Origin: Hyaloraphidium curvatum | Taxonomy: Eukaryota; Monoblepharomycota; Hyaloraphidiomycetes; Hyaloraphidiales; Hyaloraphidiaceae | Length of the DNA: 64,000 bases | Assembly: GCA_025558095.1 (NCBI GenBank) | Contig: JAIVFI010000038.1 | Coordinates: 124,001 to 188,000, forward strand | Direction: 5' to 3' | Shown here: piece by piece, positions 10,462 through 22,598 of the stretch | Position numbering within the stretch: the first letter of the stretch is position 1 | How the letters are laid out: each line of letters starts with the position of its first letter | Translations under genes and position numbers: made by a program | Notes under the pieces: model-generated | Told to the model about the DNA's origin: nothing | What the model saw: only the letters and a program-made list of their open reading frames with translations | Database searches by the model: none

Positions 10462-13400
10462 CTAGTCCGTCTTCCTCGTGGCGGCCTTCCGTTCGGCAGC
10501 CTTTTGTGCCATTTCGATCAGTATCGGCGCCTGCTCGGGACCCGTTTGGTCCACCAAGGCCCTGAAGCTTCCATCCGGCTTGGAGACGAGCTCCGCAGGT
10601 GAGCCGAACTCCAGAATCTCTCCATGTGAGAGGACGACGATCTTGTCGTAGTCAATTATCGTAAGCAGACGGTGCGCGATCGTCAAAATGGACGTGCCGC
10701 GGAACCGCTCGTCTTCGCGCAAAGTCCGTTGAATCGCGCTGTCCGTGTCCGCGTCGGCCGATGCTGTAGCCTCGTCCAGCACGACAATCCTCGAGCGACG
10801 GAGCTAAGACTGGTGAGAACTGTTGCGGGACAAGGCGCGCCACGAGAACTTACCATCACGCGCGCCAACGAGACAAGCTGCCGTTGCCCATTCGACAGCG
10901 ACTCTCCATTTTCGCTGATGGGCAGCAGCAAGCCATCCGGATGAGAAAGCACGAGCTCCTTGATGTTGCCCGCGTGCTCCAAGACGTCCATGATCTCCTG
11001 GTCACTGTACAGCTTAAACCTGCAAGATGGAGGTTGGAAACCGAAGTCGGTCACCACGAGCCCAAAACGACTGCCGGTCTGCACTCACGGGTCGAGATTG
11101 AAGCGCAGGGTTCCGCTGAACAACACGCTGTCCTGAGTTATGATAGAGAGCCGCGTTCGTACGTCGTCCAGGCCGATCTTCGTGTGGTCGATACCGTCGA
11201 TCGTGATCTTGCCACCGCACGGTTCCACGAGCCTAGCAACAGAATCAGCAATCAAATAACAAAGCGAATCGTCTCGTCCTTACCTGAAGAGAGCGTTCGT
11301 GATTGACGACTTGCCGGCACCAGTCCGACCGACGATCCCAACCCGCTCGCCAGGCTGGACAACGAAAGAAACCCCCTTCAGCACCAACGGCAGATCCGGA
11401 GCGTAGCGCATTTCCAGATCCTGGAAGTCTACGGCGCCTGCACTGGGCCATTCAGGCGGCGGGCGCACATCCGTGATCGCAGGAGCTTCTTGAGGCAGCT
11501 CTTCTGCGTAGGACAATAAACGCTCCGCAGCAATCATCTGCGTCTCGATTTCGGAGCCGAGTTCGACAACGTCTGTGCAGGAAGACGTGCATTAGCATTC
11601 GGATAAGCAACTGCGCGTGCGAGTGCCGCTTCGCAAAAGCGCCGATGCTCACAGTTCAGCACGAAAGATATCTGAGAACGAAATGAGAAGGCGATGCAAA
11701 ACAACGCACGAGCTTCTCCTTACCTGCATGGCGTTGGTGACGGCGAGGCCGAGCAATCCCGGCGCGGTAGCCGACGTTTGAGACGCCAGGACCGCGAACG
11801 TTGCCGACAGCAGAACCAGAATCGACGAGATCACCTCGAGCCGGAGGCTGAGCCAGCGTACCGTGTACATCATTGCGAACCAGTAGACGTTATTGCTGTC
11901 GAGCCTGTCCTCGGCAATGTGTTGGAAGACGACCGTCTTTTGGAATGCTCTGATCGTTGCCAGACCGGCAAGGGTCTCGGAATACAGCGCGTACAGAGGT
12001 GAGCGACTGATTGCTTCCATCTACAAGAGGGCACCCTGGTCAGGCGAACAAGCGGTAGAAGATTCGCCAGCGCACGTACTCGTTTGACGTCGCGAGCCGT
12101 CGCACGATAGAAGGTCGAGATCATCAAGTAAAGAGCCGCAAGAGGAACGAGAGGGGCGGCAAAAATAGGCGTCACCTGAGGTCCGGGGCGTCAGGGTATC
12201 GAGCGCTGGGTCTGCACCGGTAGACTCACGACTATGATGAAGATGATTGTGGAAATGCACTGTCCGACCATCCTGTACGCGAGCCATCAGAAGGGTGACG
12301 CGCACCAACCGCGCTCGGCCTTACCGAATGAAGAAACGAAGGGTGTCGGGGACGAAAGTGTCGAGAGACTCGACGTCTTTGCTGAACCTGACCAAGGACG
12401 TCATTTGCCGCCCAATGAAGCCTACCGAGTGACCCACCTGTTGAGGATCCGACCAACAGGAGTGCGGTCGAAAAAGGCGACAGGTGCGCCAAAGACACGA
12501 AGGAGGGCATCGTCATGCAGCTTCTTAGCCGATCTCGCTCCTCCGGTAGCGACAAGCAAGCCGTTCGTAAGCACCAGCAGCACTTGCGCCATGCCGATTG
12601 CGACGTAGATGCCCTGGTACCCGCCCAGAGAAAGTCCAAAAGTGCCTCGGCTCCATACGGTCGCGATCCACCAGTCCGTAAGAATGCGAGAGATCTGCAT
12701 GAGGCAGAGAGAAAGGACAATGCCAAGCACGATCCCCGCGCCGCCCATGGCCTTGAAGTACTTGAGCCAAACACTCAGGGTTACGGCTCCGGAATACCTC
12801 TCCTCGTCCGCGAAGAGGGCGCGCGCAGTCCCTGGATCTTCTCCGTACTTAGCTTTGGCGTCTTTGCCCTCATCGACACTGACAACAGGAGCGTCGACCT
12901 GAGCGGTCCCAGTTTCGCTGCCCTCCGATCCGGTGGTGTCCAACACCGAGTCCGAATCCGCGATCAGGCCGTACTCCTTCACCATGCGGGCAAGGTATCC
13001 AGCGCCGCCGTCGGTAGACCCCTGGAAGCCGACGAGATCCCTGTAGCTGCCCATTTCCACGACAGCGCCGCGCTTCAAGCAGATGATCTGGTCCGCGGCC
13101 GAAAGGATGTGGAGCGCGTGCGTCGCCATGATCACGGTTTTGGACTTCAGATAACCTCGGATGCACTGCTCAAACACAAAGGCCCCCGTGTGGCTGTCAA
13201 GCGCAGAGAGGATGTCGTCCAACACGTAGACCGAAGCGTCCTGGTAGATGGCACGCGCCAGAGCCAGCCTGGCCTTTTGGCCGCCTGAAAGTGAAAGACC
13301 CTTCTCGCCTACAACCGTAAAATCACCATCCGGAAAGGTGGCGAGGTCGCGCTCTAAGCTGCAGACTCGCAAGACCTCCGCATAGCGCTCCGCATTGAAG

Positions 13401-15701
13401 GGAGCTCCGAACAAAACGTTTCCTCGAATCGAGGCGCTCTGGATCCAGGGAGACTGCGCGGCATAGGCAATGGATCCCCGCAAAGCAACGTTCCCCGACA
13501 GCAGCTTCACGTCGCCAATGAGGCCGGCCAACAGGGTCGATTTCCCGGCGCCGACCGGCCCAACGATGAGAGTCAGTGAACCAGGTGAAAACGTCACGGC
13601 GGGAAGCGACAAGGTAAATTTGGTCGCCTCGGGCTTCAAGGCCTCCTCCCCGGGGGACGGCGCCCGGTCGTCGGTTTCGGGAACGGCCTCGAGTGCCTTT
13701 GCCAAAGCATCCTTCGTGTCCGAGTTGCCGCCCGTTTGCCCCGCCGTCTCGCCTGCCCCCGGTTTCCCACGTCGACGAAAGGTGCGGTCAAGCGTCCGCC
13801 AAACAAAGTTCTTGGAGCTGCTCTTCTGATCCTTGACGGCGTCGTCGAGGGTCTCCTGGGGCGGCACGCTGTCCCATTGGAAAACAGTGTTGTCGCTCAC
13901 GGTCACGAGCCCGGGCTGCCCGTCGCCATCCGTGCTGTGTCCGCGCTCCTGTACTTCCTCTGCCTCGAAAAGCTCCTGGAACCGCCCCAAGGAGACCCAA
14001 GCGTCCACGGCCCACGACAGCGCCATCGGAAGCAGGAGCAGGGGCCAACGAATGATCTCCAGCATGGCGATCGACGAGAGGATAATCGCCGGCGTGAACT
14101 CGCCCCCGGCTGCCGAATAGCAAAGGAACATGACGATCGAGGCAATAATAGGTCCGGCCATGCTGACGAGACCGACGTAGACCCTGTAGAAAAGGATCTG
14201 GCGGACCTTGTCCATCTCGGGAGCCCGCATGTCGTCCATGATCGTGGCCGTGATCGGTTTCGTATAGCCCAAAAACTTGATTACTCGAATTCCGGACACG
14301 GCCTGCGAGAACGTTCAGCGATCCTTCAGCCAGGTGGGTTTGCAACTCACCTCGTTGGTGAACTTGGAGCGGAGGTCCGTCCACTTGGACCCTGCCGCCC
14401 TCAGCTCCCCGGCCTTCTTCATCACGAAGCCCGTGACCGGGACCATGATGAATATGAGCACGATTGCGCCGACTATAGCCGGCCAGCCGAGGTTGAGGAT
14501 GAGGAGAATGATCCCGACCGAGATCGAGATGGGCCCCGAGTACAGGGTGTGCAGCTCAGGAATGGCGCGGTCGATTCGGGTGGCATCCGTGCTGACCAGG
14601 TTCACGACGGTGCCTCCAGTGTGCTTCAGCCGGCTGCCGGAAGAGAGCTTCAGAAGCTTCGTGTACGTGTACGACATGAGCGAGGTCTTGATCTCGAATC
14701 CGATCCGCTGCGAATGCAGCCAGGTCCAGTTCATGCAGAAGGACTGGAGGACCAAAATCGCGCCCAGACCAAAGGCCATGACATATCCGCGCCACGACTC
14801 GGGCAGTGGCTGCCCCGCGGAGTACGCCGCTGAGGACTGGCTCAGGAACCCGATGAGCTGCCGCAGCACGAGCGGCGACGCGATCCCGCAAGCGTCCGCT
14901 GTGAGCCGCAGGACGGCCGCAACAAAGAACTTCTTGCGGTAGGTCCTCCAGACGGCGCGCATGAGCGACGGCCGGTTCTTCGCGTCAGAGCCGAATTCCG
15001 GCCCCGATTTGTCGTCCGCGGCGGCGGTCCCCTTCATCTCCACGGTTGCATGGGGAATGTTCGAGTCGGAAACGCCCACGATCGTCGAATTGAGGTCCAA
15101 CTCCATGGCCGCGAGCCTCTCGAGGCCGGCCGGAACGCGACCCTGTCCTCCGTGGCCGCCACTGTGTTCCGCGAGCTCCTTTTCCCATTCGACAATGAAC
15201 CGAGCTGAGCAATTGCGGGCCTCCTCGTTGCTGCATGGGGTCGAACCAAGGAACGAGACCATGGGAAGGAGCCGGGAGAGAGTCAGTGCTCCACGGAATC
15301 TTCCTGCCCCGGCGCCGGGGTACCCACGTCGGCAGCCTCCACACATCCTGCTCCGAAAGCGGCACCGCATCGGCAGCGGCGCCTGCAGCGCCGCCCCGCT
15401 TCTCCAGATCCTTGATCGCCCGCTGCACCGCGCGATGCCTGGTCCATCCGTCGATGTGCAGTCCCGTCGCCCAGTGGAAAGTCCCGAGCGACCACCACGG
15501 CGCCGTTTCCTCCGGATGAGGCAGATCGCGCCGCGAGCCCGTGCTCGGCGCCTCCTTGCCCATCTTGGGCGTGGGAGAAAGAGGGTTGAGCGATTGGTTT
15601 TCCCGGGATCCGAAGCGCAACGCCGCCCGGCTTGCCACAGGTCCTCTGATCGGGCTATGCATGCGAATGGCACCTCTCTGATCCAAAGGCGGGATCGGCA
15701 T
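10462..15701 (-). CDS. ABCC-family (MRP-type) full-length ABC transporter
   Basis: The gene has about a dozen exons, including 15701-15328, 15230-14351, 14302-12438 and 12387-12325. Its order is TMD1-NBD1-TMD2-NBD2. NBD1 has Walker [12 protein letters not shown], signature [15 protein letters not shown] and Walker [13 protein letters not shown], the D in place of E typical of ABCC NBD1. NBD2 has Walker [11 protein letters not shown], signature [15 protein letters not shown] and Walker [12 protein letters not shown], then the switch histidine in TIAHRL. The N terminus lacks the extra TMD0, so this is a short MRP. The first exon ([10 protein letters not shown]...) was chosen over the longer overlapping frame because DVWRLP then reads across the intron into [12 protein letters not shown]. 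Expected role: ATP-driven export of conjugates or drugs at the plasma or vacuolar membrane. Confidence 0.9.
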
Positions 15702-15823
15702 CCTCGGGCGTTCCCGAATATAGCCTCTGACCGTCAGCTTCTTCGTCTCTGAAGCAATCTACATCATCCCCGACATAGGCATCATCATCCGATCGTGCTC
15801 TAGCTCCCATCTCTCCCAACCCA

Positions 15824-18800
15824 TCAGCCCGCAGCGGGCGGATGCTTGGGCACCGATCCCACCCCCACCGCCGCCATCCTCGAGAGCAGCGAGCCGAAAT
15901 CCGCCGGCTGCGCCGCGCCCGCCTCGGCCACGCCGTCGACGATCGTCCCCGACGATCCGCCCGACATGAGCGAGTCCCCCGTGAAGGTCCGTGCCGGGTG
16001 GTCGCCCCGCGAAGGCCGCGACAGGCCGACGGGCGTCGGCGCCGACCCCGCCGCGTACACGGGCCTCGACGCCGCCGAGCGCCGCGGGACGCCGTCCATC
16101 CCGTCCACCGCCGCCGAATGCGCCCGGCGCATCAGCCGCGGGTCCACGGGCACCTGCAGTGGGCTGAACCCCGCGGCCGCCCTCGGGTCGGGCTTGCCGA
16201 TCGGCATCGCCGGGGGGAAGTTGAAGGCCGTCCCCACGCCCGGCGGGTTCTGGATGCCCAGCGAGGGGAGCAGGTTGGGGTCGATCAGAGCCAGGTTGGG
16301 CATCCCTTGCTTCTCGCCCGACGAGGACCAGCTCGCGCTGCTGCCGCTGGGGAACGCGATCGTCTGCGCGTCGTTGTCAAACGGCTCGGCTGGGTTCCAG
16401 TTGCCGTACCCCTGCGCCGCGGGGTGTGCATCCGCCCGGCCCTGGCCGTCGGGGTGCACCTCGGGCGCGTGCGGACCTGCGGGCGACGGGCTCGCGGGCA
16501 CGGCGGCCAGCTGCGACGCCCCCCGCTGCACCCCCGACAGCGGGCTGGGCGTGTGCCTCGGCCGGGGCGCCAGCGGCGAGCCGACCGGCGGCTCGAGCCT
16601 GCTCGCGTGCGCGCGCGCGGGCGAGGGCGGCAGCTCCCCTTCGCGCAGGGGCACCGATGCCGACCGCGGCAAGGGGGACGCGCCGGGGCTGGCGCGCGGG
16701 CGATCGTACGGCCCGATCGCCGAGTCGGACCGCGAGGGCTCCCCCGTCGCCCGCCTGGGGAGCGAGTAGTGGTGCGACTGCGCCGGCGGGGCGGGCGAGG
16801 GCTGCTGTGACGGGTCCTGCAGCGGCCCGGACCCGGCGCGCTGCGGCGCGGGCCCCGTGGGCCGCACGTCCTGCATCGCGTCCGCGTCCGTCGACGTCTT
16901 CTTGAGCCGCTGCAGGCTCTCGAGCGAGTGCCAGATGTTGGGCGTCGCCGCGGACCACGACCTCGCCACCTTGGGTGCCGGCGACCCCTGCGGCGCATCG
17001 GGCTGCGACAGCGGCATGGGCAGCGGCGCCGGCCTCGCCCCCTCCTCGTGCCCGCCCACCCACAGGTCCGCGCTCGCCGTCCTCGCCCTGTTGCTCGACC
17101 ACGGCGGCGTCTTGGACCTGCCGAACAGGTGGTACGGATGCGGCTGCACCGGCCTGCCCCTGTGCCCCGCCGAGCCGTGCACGGCGTCGTGCTGCCCCGG
17201 GCTCGCCTCGGGCCTCGGCACGCGCGGAGGGGGGGCCGGCTGCGGGGCCAGCTGCGGCGAGTAGTACTGCTGCTGCGCCGCGCGCGCTGCCCCCGCGAGG
17301 TTCGGGGAGGACGCGGCGTGGTGCACGGCGCGGTACTGCTGCGGGCCGAGGGCCGGGGATGCGTAGGGCGGCTGCGCGTAGGGCTGCGCGGGGACCTGCG
17401 CGGGGCCCAGCATGGGCGAGGGTCCGAGGCTGGGGCCGAGCAGGCCCGAGAGGATGGGGGATGCCGTCGCGGGCGCCGACGCCGAGTGCGGGCCGAGGTC
17501 GGGCGCCGAGGAGGCGTGCGGCAAGGCCAACGCGTGCGAGGGCGCGGCCCGCGGGCCGAGGTTGGGCGTCGACGCCGCCTGCGCGAGCCCGTAGTGCTGC
17601 GGGCCGAGCACCGGCGACGGCCCCAGGACCGGCTGCACCCCCGGCTGCGGCATGGGGAACGGCGGCGCCTGCGAGAACGAGCCCGTGGAAAACACGGGCA
17701 CCACCGCCTGCGGCGCCGGCACCAGGAACGACGGCGCCGGCGCCGAGAAGGCGCGCGGAGCCTGCGGCGCTGCGTCCATGGGCTGCGCCGGCGGGGGCGG
17801 CTGCGAATACGCCTTGGCCTGCGGGAACGGCTGCGCCTCCGGCGGGAACCGGAACGGCGCCGCGGCGGGGAGCGGCGGCGGCAGCGGCACGTGCTGCGCA
17901 AACACCCCCGCGGGATCCGCCGCCGCGGCAGCCGCGGGCCCCACGAGCGGCCCCGGCATCGTCACCGGGACCACCGCCCTCCCCTGCGGCGGCATGGGCG
18001 GCACCGCCCACACCCTCGCCTGCATCGGCACCTGCACCGCGTGCACCCCGGGCTCCTCGCCCCCCGCGAGCCACCTCTCGAGCGCGGGGTGCTGCTGCTC
18101 CCCGCCCGCCGCCGCGGCCTCGCCCGGCGCGGCGCCGGGGGACCGCTTGAGGAGCGCGTTGGCGATCTGCACGGCCTTTGCCGCGGCCTTCATCCGCCTC
18201 TTGAGCGAGTAGATCAGGGATTCCGAGACCTGGTCCGCAGCGGGGCTTTCGCCCATCCTCGGCCGTCCCCGCCGCGCCTTGGCGTCCACGTCCCCCAGCA
18301 CCGCCAGGTAGTCGGGCGCGACGTGCTGCCGGATCCAAGGGTGCTCGAGGGCCTGCTGCGCCGTGAGCCGGTCGCGGGGGTTGGAGCAGAGCAGCGAGCG
18401 GATGAAGGATTCGGCGGCGGGGGAGAGGCCGAGGTGCGCGGGGATGGGGGTGTAGCGGGCCTCGCGGATGCGGCGGACTGGAAGGGAGGGTGAGTGGAGG
18501 AATGGGGGGAGGAAGAGGGGGAACGTACAGAGGACGTCAAAGTCGGTACAGTCCTGGAAGGGGTTCTGGCCGACGAGCATGCAGTAGGCCGTGCATCCCA
18601 GGCTGGACGGAAGGGCGTGAGCAACGGTCTCATGAACCCCCGCCTTCCGCCGTCCAACGCACCTCCACATGTCGACCAACACCCCGTACCCCGCGCCCTG
18701 CGGCACCTTCTTGTCCGATCCGATGACGCCGAGGATCTCCGGGGCGAGGTAGAAGGGCGTGCCGATGAGCGTGCTCATGCCCCTGGCCATGATGCCGGCC

Positions 18801-19805
18801 ACGCCAAAGTCGCATATCTTGAGGAGCGACGCGGCGGCGGCGTACGAGTCCTCGGGGAGGGGGTTGCCGATGGGGAGGACGTAGAGGAGGTTCTGGGGCT
18901 TGAGGTCGCGGTGGGCTGGCGGAAAGGCCGGTGAGAAAAAAATAAGCTGGCGAGGGTGAGCAGCCACACACCGATCCCGAGGGAGTGGAGGAAGTTGACG
19001 GCGTTGAGGACGGTTGCGATGCAGTATGCCGCCTCGGCCTCGGGGTAGTGTCCCATCTGGCGGAGGGGCGAGTGAGTGTCAAAAGGGTCCAGCGGGCGGG
19101 TCCCTATGGGACGCGGGGATGGCCACCGACCTGCTCGACGCGCTCCAGCACGGTGCCGCCGCGGCACAGCTCCATGGCCACGACGAACTTGCCGCGCGTC
19201 TCGAAGGCGTCGAGGAAGCCGCAGATGTTCTCGTGCGGGTGGTTCCGGAGCACCTCGACCTCGCGCACAAACTCCTGCTGCGTGGCCGACAGCTGCGTCG
19301 ACAGCGCGGGGGTGAGCGGCAGCGGCTTCTTGATGCACTTGAGTGCGCAGGACAGCGAGGTGGGCAGGTGGATGGCCTCCTTGACGACTGCGCGCGAGCC
19401 GAAGCCGATCTCGCGGATGACCTTGTACTCCTCCTTGCGCGAGCGGCCCGAGATGCGCGTGATGAGCTGCTGGTGCTCCGAGTCCGCGTCGTCCCGTTTG
19501 CCGAAGCGGCGCAGGGAGCCGAAGCGGTCCACCGCGGCGGGGCTGTCCGGCGAGCGGGGCGTGCCGGTGCCGGGGGAGCCCGCCCCGCCGGCGCCCCCGC
19601 TGCCGCCTTGCCTGCCCAGCGAGGCCGAGGAGTGCGGGGCAGCCGGGAGCGCGGCCTGCGTGTCCAGGTTTGCCGGGCGCGCGGGCACCGCCGGCGCGGG
19701 GGCGGGCGGGGCGAGCGCCGCGCCGGCCGACCGCGTGCGCGCCCGCCCGGCGCCGCCCGCCTTCCCCGGCGGCGGAAGCCCGCCCGGCTCGCCGCCGCCG
19801 GCCAT
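15824..19805 (-). CDS. Ser/Thr protein kinase with very long Pro/Ala-rich C-terminal region
   Basis: The ATG at 19805 starts a roughly 130-residue Gly/Ala/Pro-rich leader. The kinase N-lobe follows: REIGFGSRAVVKEAIHLP (glycine loop), ALKCIKK (VAIK lysine), and VEVLRNHPHENICGFLD. Short exons then give the helix before the catalytic loop, HRDLKPQNLLY, CDFGVAGIM (DFG), GTPFYLAPEI (APE) and, after a 60-base intron, the SLGCTAYCMLVGQNPF helix. The domain ends with RLTAQQALEHPWI. All catalytic residues are present and the layout is CAMK-like. Downstream come about 700 residues of Pro, Ala, Gln and Ser with no domain I recognise, probably disordered and a phosphorylation or docking platform. Small introns inside the kinase part can be read through in frame, so exact exon ends matter for its length. 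Pathway unknown. Confidence 0.8.
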
Positions 19806-21287
19806 CGCGGGCGGGTGAGTCCGCGGGGGGTGGTCGGGCGCGGGAGGCCCAACGCCGTCCGCGTCCCCAATGCCCCGTGCGCCCTCGCCTCTCTCGCGGC
19901 CTCTCAGCGGCTGCCTATGCCCCGCGACAAGGACTGCGGCGCGGCGGCGCGGGATCGCCGCCGCGGGGGCCCATTCGGTGGCGAGTGCCGGTTGTGCAGT
20001 GCTGCCCGTTCACCCGCTCCCCGCTGGTTCGGCCAGGCGGCGCGCACTCCCCGTTGGCCACCGCGCCCCGCGACACCGCCCGGCCGCACGATGGCATACC
20101 GTGCAAGCTAGCCGGCCCGCCTGCCGGCCGCCCCGGCGGCCCCACTGCACCAGTACGCATATCCGCAACCGGGCGATCCCCATAATGGTGACGTCACAAC
20201 CGACTCGACCGGGGACGCTACGTTGGCGGGTCCGCCCCGACACATCCGCCCGAGCGCCTCCTCCCCGCCGCGCCGCCGGATCCGTCGCCGGGGGTCTGAA
20301 CCCCCCTCGTCGACCGATCCCCCATCCCCCCTTGGCGCTCGAGTCGGGGCTTGCTCCGCCTCCCCGCCGCCGCACTGGATCCGGGACGCCGCGCGCACGT
20401 CCACCCCCGCTGCCATCCATCCTCCTCCGGATCCCGCGATGCCGCCCACGATCTCCCCAATACGGTTCCCGCCGCGCGGGGACGACCGGGATCCCGTTGC
20501 ACGGCCACCTGCCGCACAAAACACCCGCCCGGCGATCCCCCCCGGTCCCCAGCCTCCGCGCCGCAGCCAATTTCTCACCCCCTTCTGACCTACCCTCCGC
20601 GGCACCACCCCCCGAACGGCGATCCCGATCGATCCCGCGGCCGATAGGTCTGGCTGACGCGTCCTGGCGGCACCGACCCGCCGCGGTCTGGAACCCGGCG
20701 GGCCGCACGACCGCCGATAAGCGGCCCGCGGGGCGCGGGGGGGCCCGGCCGCGCCATCGCGGCCGCGGGGGGGCTATTGGGCGGACACGGGCGCGCGGTT
20801 TGGCGCGGTCGGCAGGGGGGCGGGGGGCGGGGGGAGCAGTGCCCGGCTGCGGGTGCGCACGGCGGGAACGCGGGCGGGGTTCGGGCGCAATGCCATCGGA
20901 TGCTACGGCCAGCTACGAAACAACGCCGTCTCCCGGCGGCATCAGAGCAACCTTCCGTCCTCTTTGGTGCGGACGAAATGCCCCGCCGAGGTGGTCGCGG
21001 CGGACAAGCGGCAGATGCCGCATCCGCATCCGGGGCCTGGCCCCATGCCTGAACTCTTAGGGATGCTTCGACGGGATCCGATCCGCTCCAACGGATCTCG
21101 GACGATGCAGCGCGCTTCCAGCCGGTCCATCCCGCGGCGCGGCGATCCCAACCGGACGGATGCGAAGCCACGGGGCCCCCGGCACCGACAAGCCCGAGGA
21201 CCGCTTTGCCGACGCCCGTCCCTCCCGCACAGCAGCACAGCTGGTCCCTCCACGCCCCGTCCTCCCACCCACCAATCCGCCGTCCCG
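19806..21287. other. Gene-free, very GC-rich interval upstream of the kinase gene
   Basis: Nearly 1.5 kb lies between the kinase start and the end of the caleosin gene. Long open frames exist on both strands, but they are Arg/Pro/Ala/Gly-rich and show no domain or splice logic, as expected from GC-rich non-coding DNA. There are C-rich stretches on the plus strand around 20240-20620 and G-runs around 20730-20840. It presumably holds the kinase promoter. Confidence 0.5.
20815..20834 (+). other. Potential G-quadruplex: three six-base G runs
   Basis: Three runs of six G separated by single C bases occur here, with more G-runs of seven just upstream (around 20737 and 20767). Such runs meet the usual pattern for intramolecular G-quadruplexes when neighbouring runs are counted. 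The site lies about 1 kb upstream of the kinase start, on the strand opposite to it. Confidence 0.4.
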
Positions 21288-22309
21288 CTAGAACCCCGTG
21301 CCGCCCCTCCACCAGGGCAGCTTCTCCCCTTTCTTCCTGCGCGCCTCGATCTCGCGGTAAAGCGTGCCGTCGTACTGTCGCCGCACGTCCTCCTTGCTCA
21401 CAAAGCCGGAGCGGTCCGCGGCGAGGAGCCAGAGGAATCCCTGCCCCGGGAGATCAGCGGAGGAAGCTGTCGGGAGAAGGCGGTGCGTACCCAGAGGAAG
21501 ACCTGGAAGATCCAGCCGACCGGGTCGAGCACGTTGCGGTTGCCCGCGACCATCGCCATGATCCCGCGGCCGTCGATGCCCCGGCGGCCCTTGGCGTCCT
21601 GCGTGCCGTACTGGGAGAAGATGTCCTCGAACTTCTGCGGCACGAACCTGTGCGAACGGTCAGGCTTACCACGCACGGGGACGGGACCCCGTGAACGCCG
21701 CGTACGCACCTCCCCGCGGCATCGTACGCCCCCGTACCGCTCCCATGCTTGGCCCTGTGCACCCTCCCGACGTCCACCCCGAACGTCGGATCGGGCATCC
21801 ACGAGCGCGAGGTCCACGGGCCGACGTGCAGGACGTTGAACGCCAGCGCGCCCACGGCGGCGATCGGCGGCATGAATCCCAAAGCGCGGAAGCCGGAGTA
21901 GGTGTCGAGGGGGGTGATCCTGCCCGTGCGGCGGCGGTCCCAGAACGAGACGTGCTGCGGTTCCGGTCCCCGCAACAGTGAGCCGAGAAGCACTCGACAC
22001 TCCCGCGGTCGGAAACCGCACCTGCTGCAGCACCGTCATCCTGCCCCTCGCCTCCTTTGCGAACCCCTCCGTGGTTCCATCGGGGTGCTCGTCGTCCGCC
22101 GCCACGTCGGCGCGGGGCACGCCGGCGTGCGGGAGGGCGGGGACGGCGGGGGGGCGGGAGGCGGTGGCGGGGACGTTGGGCAGCGTCGTGGCGAAGCCGA
22201 GGGAGGACATTTCTGCGGCGGGCGGCGGGGCGGATCGTGCCGCGGTGGATGTAACGGGCTCGCGATCCGTGTGGAGCAGAGTGATGACGGTGCGCGCTGC
22301 GCGGGGCAT
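21288..22309 (-). CDS. Caleosin (lipid-droplet haem peroxygenase family)
   Basis: Exon 1 (22309-22022) encodes an Ala/Pro-rich leader ending in RMTVLQQ. Exon 2, from 21954, reads HVSFWDRRRTGRITPLDTYS and then FRALGFMPPIAAVGALAFNV, the caleosin EF-hand followed by the hydrophobic proline-knot segment. Later exons give HGSGTGAYDAAG, FVPQKFEDIFSQYG, GRGIMAMVAGNRNVLDPVGW and a C terminus ending LPWWRGGTGF at the TAG at 21288. Both histidines taken to bind haem in plant caleosins (QQH and HGSGTG) are kept. The EF-hand is degenerate: D-R-R-R-T-G replaces the usual D-x-D-x-D-G, so calcium binding is doubtful. Fungal and plant members bind lipid droplets and use hydroperoxides to oxidise unsaturated fatty acids. 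Confidence 0.85.
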
Positions 22310-22456
22310 CGTTTCTCCGACGCCAACCGGAACATCTGGTCGACATTCCAAACAGCCTGCCGAATTCCGACGACACTCTGCCTGCTAAATCGCTTGATGG
22401 AACCTAGGGAGGTGGAGGATTGGCAGTCGGTGACGTCGCTCGGACCTCGGCTCGCG

Positions 22457-22598
22457 GTTTCACGGGCTGCATCGATCGGGGACGATGCCATCCGCAGATG
22501 CGATCGCTGCGTGGAGCTCATTGTGAGATGCCGGCTGCCTCAGTACGGACCGAAGTGATGCCAGAGCTCGTGCGCAAGTCCGGCCGGATCGTGCCTCC
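22457..22598 (+). repeat. 142-base dispersed direct repeat, copy 1
   Basis: This segment matches 23971-24112 over 142 bases without an indel, with about ten substitutions. It starts GTTTCACGGGCT and ends CGGATCGTGCCTCC. Sequences outside the boundaries are unrelated. Its right end abuts a 5'-truncated SnoaL-like frame. I see no terminal inverted repeats, target-site duplication or coding content, so its nature is unknown. Confidence 0.8.

Noticed and set aside
16285-18493. Long open frames of 300-650 codons antisense to or overlapping the kinase tail
   Set aside because: They are Arg/Ala/Pro/Gly-rich and come from the extreme GC content and Pro/Ala codons of the kinase tail. None shows a domain or start context.
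19870-21060. A 396-codon open frame on the plus strand in the GC-rich interval
   Set aside because: Its composition is Arg/Pro/Ala shadow-like, it has no domain or splice pattern, and other frames in the interval are equally open.
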